Positions 36,780 to 43,896 of a stretch of 64,000 nucleotides of DNA are shown here, in pieces. The translations under genes were made by a program, and so were the position numbers. The notes beneath the pieces are model-generated. The model did no database searches. It was not told the DNA's origin and saw nothing but the letters and a program-made list of their open reading frames with translations. Every line of letters begins with the position of its first letter. Position 1 is the first letter of the stretch. The DNA comes from an uncultured Lachnospiraceae bacterium (lineage in GTDB: Bacteria > Bacillota > Clostridia > Lachnospirales > Lachnospiraceae): assembly GCA_910588215.1 (NCBI GenBank), contig CAJUQJ010000008.1, positions 1 to 64,000 of the forward strand. Direction: 5' to 3'.

Positions 36780-36824
36780 AAGATTGGGTTGGAGTCTCCC
36801 GTCTCCGAGTATCAGCTGAATCTT
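36780..36824 (-). promoter_or_regulatory. Structured rpsO 5' leader, possible S15 autoregulation site
   Basis: In the mRNA, AAGATT pairs with AATCTT and an inner GGAG pairs with CTCC, giving a two-part hairpin about 55 bases before the start codon. S15 is known to bind its own leader in several bacteria. The fold is visible; regulation is inference. Confidence 0.5.
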
Positions 36825-36861
36825 ATGTGCAAAGGATTTCTGCACTTCACACATCGATTAT

Positions 36862-36890
36862 TCTACCATACATAATATGGCTTGTAAAGC
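36862..36890 (-). promoter_or_regulatory. rpsO promoter
   Basis: TTTACA, 17-bp spacer, TAGAAT on the - strand. The RNA would start just before the structured leader. Confidence 0.75.
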
Positions 36891-36957
36891 ATTTTGTATG
36901 AAGGAAAACCGATGCTGCGCAGCCGGCGCCGCTTTGCGGCTCATCTTTTATTTCGGC

Positions 36958-38253
36958 TTAGTCCTGCAGGATCCTGACTGCCTTGACCGGACTTCTGTAT
37001 GTCACATTAGAAATACGTATGCCTGTCTTTGGATTGCTGGCATGGATCACCTGTCCCCCACCAATATAGATAGCCACATGATTGATGGATCTACCATTGC
37101 CATAGAAGATTAAATCTCCCGGCTGTGCCTCCGATACTTTGATCGTCGTACCGTAGCCCGCCTGGGCCACCGACGAATGTGGCAGGCTCACACCATATTT
37201 CTTAAAGATGCTTAACACATATCCGGAACAATCCGCTCCCTTTGTCAGGCTCGTTCCGCCCCACACATAAGGATGCCCCAAGAATTCTTTCGCATATTGG
37301 CACAGATCCACCCGCACATCGGATACGCCTTGTCCATAGAGCAGTTCCGTCATCGTGATCGCTGTTGCCAATTCCGAACTGACTTCCACATATTCCGCAG
37401 AGACAAATACTTCCTCGTCATCCAGATAGACTCTGACCCAATCGCCTTCTACATCGGCCACTTCCAGTTCTTCTCCGTTCGGCACAAGCGTGATCACCTC
37501 AGAATCCGTATTGGCCTGTGCCCTGACTTTCAGACTGTCCGTCGTAACATGTGCCATGGTCACTGCCAATTCTTCCGCCCTGCGCTTAGCCGGTATCCCT
37601 GTCAAAAGATACTCCAGGCTCACATAACCGTCCACCTTACCTGATCTGATATGCGCCCACGTATCATCACTGTCCAGCACTTCACAGGCTGCATCCTTAG
37701 GAAGCTTGCCCACCAGTTTACTGTCTTCAGCGGCCGCCGCGCGAATGTTCAGATTATTATCCACATTGGCAATTCCCAGATTCGTATACCCCCAGTTAGC
37801 ATTTTTAGCTTTCTCATATGCCCTGGCATATTCTCTTTCTGTCTTGCTCGCCTCCAAGATCATTCCGGAACCGATACCGTCACCCAGAATCGCTTTCAGC
37901 GGACTGGCCTTCTCTGCAGCTTCCTGTTTCTCGTCCACAGAATCACCGTTCTGCTCCTCATCTTCCTTGATATCACGGCTTCCTATTCCTGCTGTCCCCT
38001 CCCCATCGCTGTTCTCCGTTCCGGCTTCTCCGCCTCCGGTACTTTCCTCATCTCCTGCTGTATCCACATCTTCCGCCGCTGCGGACTTCTCTTCTTCCCG
38101 TGCCGTATCTTCTGACTTGTCCTCGTCTCCTCCAGTCTCTACGGTAATCGTTCCTATAGACAAAAGATCGGGAAGATTCGATGCCCGCGTCTGCAAAGGT
38201 GCAAGCAGCAACAAGCAGCTTGACAGCAGACACATAATCTCTCTTCTTTTCAT
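36958..38253 (-). CDS. Secreted SH3-repeat NlpC/P60 peptidoglycan endopeptidase
   Basis: A 431-residue secreted protein. Signal peptide about 1-24; then an acidic, low-complexity Glu/Asp/Gly linker (40-115); two bacterial SH3 domains (NLNIRAAAAEDSKLVG, SLKVRAQANTDSEVI); and a C-terminal NlpC/P60 domain with Cys (KGADCSGYVL), His (INHVAIYIGGG) and a third polar site (VIHASN). It would cut peptide stems of peptidoglycan. The upstream region contains 9-bp tandem repeats. A GC-rich hairpin after the stop may terminate. Confidence 0.9.
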   Translation of the reverse strand: MKRREIMCLLSSCLLLLAPLQTRASNLPDLLSIGTITVETGGDEDKSEDTAREEEKSAAAEDVDTAGDEESTGGGEAGTENSDGEGTAGIGSRDIKEDEEQNGDSVDEKQEAAEKASPLKAILGDGIGSGMILEASKTEREYARAYEKAKNANWGYTNLGIANVDNNLNIRAAAAEDSKLVGKLPKDAACEVLDSDDTWAHIRSGKVDGYVSLEYLLTGIPAKRRAEELAVTMAHVTTDSLKVRAQANTDSEVITLVPNGEELEVADVEGDWVRVYLDDEEVFVSAEYVEVSSELATAITMTELLYGQGVSDVRVDLCQYAKEFLGHPYVWGGTSLTKGADCSGYVLSIFKKYGVSLPHSSVAQAGYGTTIKVSEAQPGDLIFYGNGRSINHVAIYIGGGQVIHASNPKTGIRISNVTYRSPVKAVRILQD

Positions 38254-38338
38254 AACCTATGTTCATCCTCTCGGTTTTAATCTGTCACACACCGGTCAGC
38301 ACTTGTTTTGGCCACCGATCAATCGTGTCCATTCCCCT

Positions 38339-38383
38339 GTTACATCCATTACATCTATTACATCTATTACATCTGTTACATTT
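38339..38383. repeat. Five 9-bp tandem repeats (ATTACATCT)
   Basis: Unit 1 GTTACATCC, three exact ATTACATCT, then GTTACATTT. They lie 86-130 bp upstream of the NlpC/P60 start codon, where a regulator could bind. Confidence 0.8.
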
Positions 38384-38507
38384 GCCGTTCACAACTTGTA
38401 ATATTTCTGTAACATTTCCGAAAGTTATTATAACAGCAGAATCACAATATGTCAAACATCTATTTTAAACTTCTGCACCTCACAGCAACAAAGACTGTCC
38501 CGTGAAA

Positions 38508-38569
38508 TAAAAAAACGAGCAAAGCCCGTTTACATAATTACAGTTCACGGCCAGTCAGACCGTGAACTG
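38508..38569 (-). terminator. Terminator plus second hairpin after Na/Pi cotransporter
   Basis: On the - strand AACGGGC-TTT-GCTCGTT followed by seven Ts (38508-38530). Just before it, CAGTTCACGG/CCGTGAACTG (38541-38569) is a perfect 10-bp stem and belongs to the TTCACGG hairpins seen elsewhere in the window. Confidence 0.8.
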
Positions 38570-38608
38570 CTACTTTACATTCATAACACTTCATTCGCCG
38601 CTGCAAAT

Positions 38609-40249
38609 TCAAGCCGGAATTTCTTCTCCATAATTATTGGAAAAAGCAATGTTCACCGCATGATCAGCAACCCTCTCGAGTCCGGATACTATATCCGAAT
38701 ATAGCGCTCCGGCCTCCGGAGAACACTCGTTATTTGACAGTCTGTCAATATGCCTCTGCTGCAATTCCTTCTCTTTTTCGTCAATAGCATCTTCCAAATG
38801 CACCACATCTTCCATATGTTCTTCCGTGCTCTTGACAAACATTTCCACGGAAAACCGAAGCAGTGTATTGACCATATCCAGCATCTCGCCAAGTTCTCTC
38901 TGTGCATCTTTCGAGAACCCTACTCCGGTTTCAATCCGATGTACAGCCGCCTCAGCGATGTTCTCGGCATGATCGCCAATCCGTTCTATATCATTTACTA
39001 CATGGAACAATGCACCGATGTTCTTCAAATCTTCGATCGGCAGCGTCGTCTGGTTGATCTTGACCAAATAATTCGTGATTGCATGGCTCAGGAAATCAAT
39101 GTTCTTCTCTACCCCTCGCACCTCTTCAATCTCATCCTGGTCCAGCGTCATCAGCACATTCATAGCGCGATTTAAGTTTTCCGTAGCAAGAGACGCCATA
39201 CGATCCAATTCCTTAATGGCCTCCACGACTGCCGTAGCAGGATTTAAAACCGACTTCTCTCCAATATACTTTAACTGATAGCTGTCCCTGTAGCCCACTT
39301 TCTTGTCATCGCCGGGTACAAACAGATATGTAAGCTTAACAATACCTCGAATAAAAGGCATCATAATGATCACCTGGAAAACTTTGATGGCAATATGCGC
39401 ATAGGCAACAACACGCCCCAGATTATTTCCCGTCACATAGGTGAGCAGTTCAACAATCTGATGCACACAAAGTCTGAAGATAATATAGACGATGATAGTA
39501 CCGATCACATTAAAGATTAGATGAATAGCCGCCGCTCTCTTGGCGTCCTTCTTACCGCTCAGAGAAGCTAACAGTGCCGAGGTACAAGCCCCGATATTAC
39601 AGCCGAGAATGATAAACATGCCGATATCCATGCCCATCAATCCCTGGTTGGCGAGCAGGACCATAATACTGACTGTGACAGAAGAGCTCTGAATGACCGC
39701 CGTCAACAGCGCTCCCAGAAGTACCGCAAGAATTGGTGTCTGGAGAGATGCAAACATATGTATGACTGCAGGTGAATCCTTCATGCCCGCCATTGCACCG
39801 GACATCGTACTCAGACCCATAAACAAAACGCCAAAGCCAATGATGACTTCCCCCCATCGCGACACTTTCTGCTTCTTGCAGAACATAACGATCAGTACAC
39901 CCACAAGCAGAATGACCGGAGCCGCTTTCTCCAATTTAAAAGATACCAAGAGGGCCGTCACCGTCGTACCGATATTCGCTCCAAAGATAACTCCCGCCGC
40001 CTGTGTCAGTGTCATCAATCCCGAATTAACGAAACTGACCACCATAACTGTACACGCCGATGACGATTGAATGACCGCCGTAAAGAAAATACCTACCAGG
40101 ATACCGGTAAATCTGTTGGTCGTCAACCGTTCCAAAATACCTCTTAATTTCGCTCCGGCAACTTTCTCGATACTGTCGCTCATAATGCGCATGCCGTACA
40201 AGAACAGTCCCAGACCACCTGCCATGGAAAGAATGATCGCTGGATTCAT
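38609..40249 (-). CDS. Na/Pi cotransporter with PhoU-like domain
   Basis: A 546-residue membrane protein of the NptA/YjbB type. Two QSSS motifs (AVIQSSSACT near 61, AVIQSSSVTV near 185) in inverted repeats, about eight membrane spans, then a cytoplasmic PhoU-like helical domain (340-546). It imports or exports phosphate with sodium. Monocistronic; a terminator follows. Confidence 0.92.
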   Translation of the reverse strand: MNPAIILSMAGGLGLFLYGMRIMSDSIEKVAGAKLRGILERLTTNRFTGILVGIFFTAVIQSSSACTVMVVSFVNSGLMTLTQAAGVIFGANIGTTVTALLVSFKLEKAAPVILLVGVLIVMFCKKQKVSRWGEVIIGFGVLFMGLSTMSGAMAGMKDSPAVIHMFASLQTPILAVLLGALLTAVIQSSSVTVSIMVLLANQGLMGMDIGMFIILGCNIGACTSALLASLSGKKDAKRAAAIHLIFNVIGTIIVYIIFRLCVHQIVELLTYVTGNNLGRVVAYAHIAIKVFQVIIMMPFIRGIVKLTYLFVPGDDKKVGYRDSYQLKYIGEKSVLNPATAVVEAIKELDRMASLATENLNRAMNVLMTLDQDEIEEVRGVEKNIDFLSHAITNYLVKINQTTLPIEDLKNIGALFHVVNDIERIGDHAENIAEAAVHRIETGVGFSKDAQRELGEMLDMVNTLLRFSVEMFVKSTEEHMEDVVHLEDAIDEKEKELQQRHIDRLSNNECSPEAGALYSDIVSGLERVADHAVNIAFSNNYGEEIPA

Positions 40250-40289
40250 CTGTATAAAATTCCCTTCTTATGTATATTAACACCATCAC

Positions 40290-40330
40290 ATCATGCTCTC
40301 ACGAAGTGTGCATTCCTGAGCCATGAATAC
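40290..40330 (-). repeat. Repeat family 3, short copy
   Basis: Read on the - strand TATTCATGGCTCAGGAATGCACACTTCGTGAGAGCATG matches the repeat at 62998-63048 with the inner hairpin arm missing. It lies between the Na/Pi gene and ribF. Confidence 0.5.
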
Positions 40331-40458
40331 TGTCAAAACCCCACTGTACTTATTTTATCGAAAATAGCGTATACTGGCAAGCCCTATCTGCTACAAAATC
40401 TATGATCCTATCTTGGGCCCAAATGTTAACCATAGTTTCTTCTATATCTAAATCACTT

Positions 40459-40509
40459 AACAAACTCCACTGAACCAAATTGCTCATCAGTGAATCAAAT
40501 CAACCTTCT
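40459..40509. repeat. Dispersed repeat family 1, partial copy
   Basis: About 50 bp resembling the right half of the copies at 30145 and 53451 (AAATTGCTCATCAGTGAATC, CAACCTTCT). It overlaps the ribF stop codon. Confidence 0.6.
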
Positions 40510-41407
40510 CTCCCGCGGCAATATCCTGTACTAATTGTGCTTTAAGGCTCTCCACACTGTCAAATTTCTTTTCCGGCCTGCGGAAAGCCAGGAACTGTAC
40601 TATAATATCCGTGCCGTAAAGATCTCCTTCGAAATCATACAGGTAGGTCTCCACTCCCATAGCTGTACTGTCGCTCACGGTGGGTTTACATCCGACATTG
40701 GAGATACCCTTATAACACGTACCCTTTGTTATAACTCTGGAATAATATACGCCGTTAGGTGGCAAAAGCTTGTCCTCCTCCGGTATCAGATTGGCAGTAG
40801 GCATGCCAATCCTTCGGCCAAGCTTCTTTCCGTGTTCTACACAACCATTGACACTATACGGTCCGCCAAGCATACTTGCTGCAGATTCCATCTTCCCCTG
40901 CCTGACAGCCTCTCTCACTCTGGTAGAACTGACTTCGCTCCCTTCCGCCATGACTTTATCGATCAGTTCCACACGATAGTCATATTCCTCGGAAAAATAT
41001 GCCAGGAGTGCATGATTACCTGCTCCTTTTTTCCCAAAAGAAAGATCCGGCCCTGCACAGATATAAGCAGCTTTCATCTGGTTGACCAAAAACCGACGTA
41101 CAAATTCTTCCGGTTCCGTAGCCGCAGTCACCGTATTCAACGGGAATTCAATCAGTACGTCAACTCCCATCTGCTCAAAAATCTGCCGCTTTTCCTTTTT
41201 GGTGGTCAACTCCTTCCCTTCTCCTCCGAAAAAAGCCGAAGCGGACGCATCAAAAGTAAAGACCGTAGCTAAAAGCCCTCTTTCCTTCTGCACAATGATC
41301 TTACGGAGCAATGCCTGATGTCCCAGATGTACGCCATCAAATTTACCGATGGCAACAGCACTTTTCTGATTCAGTTGAAACGTTGTCGTCTTTTCTATAA
41401 TCTGCAT
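40487..41407 (-). CDS. ribF: Bifunctional riboflavin kinase / FAD synthetase
   Basis: A 306-residue enzyme turning riboflavin into FMN and FAD. N-terminal nucleotidyltransferase (AIGKFDGVHLGHQALL, GPDLSFGKKGAG) and C-terminal kinase (GRRIGMPTANL, NVGCKPTV). Start at 41407; the upstream ATG at 41419 is too close to AAGGAG. Last gene of the nusA-infB operon. The stop codon overlaps a dispersed repeat. Confidence 0.94.
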   Translation of the reverse strand: MQIIEKTTTFQLNQKSAVAIGKFDGVHLGHQALLRKIIVQKERGLLATVFTFDASASAFFGGEGKELTTKKEKRQIFEQMGVDVLIEFPLNTVTAATEPEEFVRRFLVNQMKAAYICAGPDLSFGKKGAGNHALLAYFSEEYDYRVELIDKVMAEGSEVSSTRVREAVRQGKMESAASMLGGPYSVNGCVEHGKKLGRRIGMPTANLIPEEDKLLPPNGVYYSRVITKGTCYKGISNVGCKPTVSDSTAMGVETYLYDFEGDLYGTDIIVQFLAFRRPEKKFDSVESLKAQLVQDIAAGEKVDLIH

Positions 41408-41503
41408 GTTTATGACCATGCTCCTTTCCCGGTGCGAGTCATCATGCCGGCAGGCACTGATCCTCACACCCCTGTCGGCCCTGCTATATATACTCATGAT
41501 TAT

Positions 41504-42412
41504 TTATAGAAACATCTTGATTGGTTTCATAACGGCAGAATTTTTATTGTATTGATAGATTCCATAAAACTTTCCCGCACCATCGTATACCCTGATCTGC
41601 TCCTCATCCAGCCAATCTGTCTCCGTCACCAGATCCTCCACTCTAAGCATGTTACCGTTCTCTGCCATTTTCCGCCCGTGTTCTGTCACAACGACGGCCG
41701 GATTCTTCCCAAAGATTTCATCCGGTCTTATTATAATGTCTGTTATTCTATTCTGGTCGCATAAAGTTTCAATCTGCTTCAAAGTATGTGCCTCTTTTAT
41801 ACCGAATATCCCTACCCGGCTGCGAACTAAAGACTCCATGGCGCCACCGCATCCAAGCCTGTCGCCTATATCGTGGCACAAGGTCCTGATATAGGTTCCC
41901 TTGGAACAGACCACACGCATTTTTACCCGGGGCAATTCTACTTCCTGAATCTCCAATTCTTTGATCAGCACCTTTCTGGATTTACGCTCCACCTCTTTGC
42001 CTTCCCGCGCCAGCTCATATAGTTTTCTGCCGTTAACTTTCAACGCTGAATACATTGGCGGAATTTGATCGTATTCCCCAAGAAATTCCAGTATGACCGC
42101 TCTCACCGACTCCTCCTGCAAGGCTTCTGCCATACCCGGCTCACACTTTCTTATCACTTGTCCGGTCATATCCTGGGTATCGGTGTCCACACCAAGGTAG
42201 AGCACTGCGATATACTCCTTATCCCAATCGGTCAAAAGATCGCACAGCTTTGTGCCCGAACCTAAACATACAGGAAGCACGCCGACCGCTTCCGGATCGA
42301 GTGTTCCTGTATGCCCGATTTTTTTCATTTTACATATGCCACGGAGCCTGGCTACCACATCATGGGATGTGTAGCCCGCCTCCTTATATACATTTATGAT
42401 TCCGTTATACAT
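41504..42412 (-). CDS. truB: tRNA pseudouridine-55 synthase
   Basis: A 302-residue enzyme modifying U55 in the T-loop. GIINVYKEAGYTSHDVV, KIGHTGTLDPEAVGVLPVCLG with catalytic Asp in TLDP, SALKVNGRKLYELAREG and CSKGTYIRTLCHDIG. A C-terminal PUA-like part follows. Start ATG at 42412 with AGAGG upstream. 96 bp before ribF. Confidence 0.96.
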   Translation of the reverse strand: MYNGIINVYKEAGYTSHDVVARLRGICKMKKIGHTGTLDPEAVGVLPVCLGSGTKLCDLLTDWDKEYIAVLYLGVDTDTQDMTGQVIRKCEPGMAEALQEESVRAVILEFLGEYDQIPPMYSALKVNGRKLYELAREGKEVERKSRKVLIKELEIQEVELPRVKMRVVCSKGTYIRTLCHDIGDRLGCGGAMESLVRSRVGIFGIKEAHTLKQIETLCDQNRITDIIIRPDEIFGKNPAVVVTEHGRKMAENGNMLRVEDLVTETDWLDEEQIRVYDGAGKFYGIYQYNKNSAVMKPIKMFL

Positions 42413-42431
42413 AAGCACGCCTCTGCTCTTG

Positions 42432-43385
42432 TTATTTTATGTTCAGCTGTTCAGCGATCCCCTTCGACAGATTATTGATGTTATCGTGATATGTACCGTT
42501 CATCGTACAACCCGCCGCACGGACATGGCCGCCGCCGCCGAACTTCATCGCCACAGATGCCACATCCACCCTGCCATTAGAACGAAGGCTCACTTTATAC
42601 TCCAGCGTTCCCATCTCATACATAAAGATAGCACAATCCACATCCTTCACAACTTGCAACTGATTCACGATCCCTTCCAGATCTTTTGGGGTCACCTGAT
42701 AGAATTCCATCATACGGCGGGATACCATACTCACAATACACCTGTTATTCATAAACCGCACACTCTCTAAAACTGCTCTACCCATGATCTGCGTCTGAAC
42801 ATAGGTCTTCTCATAAAAGGTCTTCTGTATGATATCTGAGAAGTCAAATTCAAATTTAATTAATTCTGACACAATCTGTAGTGTGCGCGGTGATGTGTTA
42901 GAGTACCGAAGCACTCCCGTATCATGGATGATACCAATGTAAAGAGCGATGGCGACCTCACGGTCTATCTTTGCGGGATCCATCAGATCATAGAGTAATT
43001 CCGCAGTGGAGCTTCTATCCGCCTCCACTATACGCACATCTCCGCATCCCGGATTACTGATATGATGATCGATATTGATCCTCTTACCTGCGTTCTCAAA
43101 AAGGGGACGTGCATCTCCCAGACGATCGTCTGCACAGTCCAATGCAATGAAAACATCATATATTTTATTAGTATTAATTCCTGATTTAATATCTTCCAGA
43201 TGGCTGATACATTCAAATATCTCGGCCGGTTTATCAAGAAACACATCTACTTCCGCTCCGGGCAGTTCTTTTTTCAGGTAAAGATACAATCCCATAACCG
43301 AACCGACACAGTCCCCATCTGGCCTGGTATGACCGCTGATCGCTATGGAAGCCGCATTTTGTAATTCATCGATTATCCTCATCAT
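42432..43385 (-). CDS. nrnA: DHH/DHHA1 nanoRNase / pAp phosphatase
   Basis: A 317-residue NrnA-type enzyme degrading short oligoribonucleotides and 3'-phosphoadenosine 5'-phosphate. Motifs GHTRPDGDCVGSVMG, ALDCADD, NIDHHISNPG; DHHA1 part with GGGGHVRAAG. GGGAGGA precedes the start. In the operon between rbfA and truB. Confidence 0.93.
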   Translation of the reverse strand: MMRIIDELQNAASIAISGHTRPDGDCVGSVMGLYLYLKKELPGAEVDVFLDKPAEIFECISHLEDIKSGINTNKIYDVFIALDCADDRLGDARPLFENAGKRINIDHHISNPGCGDVRIVEADRSSTAELLYDLMDPAKIDREVAIALYIGIIHDTGVLRYSNTSPRTLQIVSELIKFEFDFSDIIQKTFYEKTYVQTQIMGRAVLESVRFMNNRCIVSMVSRRMMEFYQVTPKDLEGIVNQLQVVKDVDCAIFMYEMGTLEYKVSLRSNGRVDVASVAMKFGGGGHVRAAGCTMNGTYHDNINNLSKGIAEQLNIK

Positions 43386-43413
43386 TCTTCCTCCCTTCCG
43401 AAGCACACTGAAC

Positions 43414-43785
43414 CTATTCGCTGTCTGCTTTCTCTCTGCCGATCACTTCATCTATCTTCTTAGACATATTTACACCGTATGCGATCGACTGATCCAAAAT
43501 AAAAGCGATCTGAGGTGTGTTACGTAGATTAATCTTCTTAGCCAACAAGCTGCGGATATAGCCTTCCGCACTCTCAAGGCCAGCCAACGTATCTGCCTGT
43601 GAAGTCTCATCTCCCAGCACACTGATCCATGCCTTGCATGTCTTTAAGTCCGGCGCCACCTCGACCGCCACCACCGAAGTCATCATTGCGATTCGGGGAT
43701 CCTTGATCTCCCCCCTGATGATCTCGGCCAGTTCACGTTGTACTTCTCCATTGATCCGGGTATTCTTAACACTGTTCTTACGCAT
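43414..43785 (-). CDS. rbfA: Ribosome-binding factor A
   Basis: A 123-residue 30S maturation factor. N-terminus RINGEVQRELAEIIRGEIKD, then IAMMTSVVAVEVAPDLKTC and INLRNTPQIAFILD, the KH-like fold. Start at 43785 has AAAGGAG. Confidence 0.95.
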   Translation of the reverse strand: MRKNSVKNTRINGEVQRELAEIIRGEIKDPRIAMMTSVVAVEVAPDLKTCKAWISVLGDETSQADTLAGLESAEGYIRSLLAKKINLRNTPQIAFILDQSIAYGVNMSKKIDEVIGREKADSE

Positions 43786-43896
43786 TATACCTGACTCCTT
43801 TCTGCTGCTCACAGATTATCTGTCCACTCTTACGCTGCAAACTTCTGCGCTTCGCAAATATGATCATCTTTCGCAAATAGCGGTGACAGATCTTGA

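Noticed and set aside
41408..41503. FMN riboswitch near ribF
   Set aside because: The gap is under 100 bp and shows none of the conserved RFN segments.
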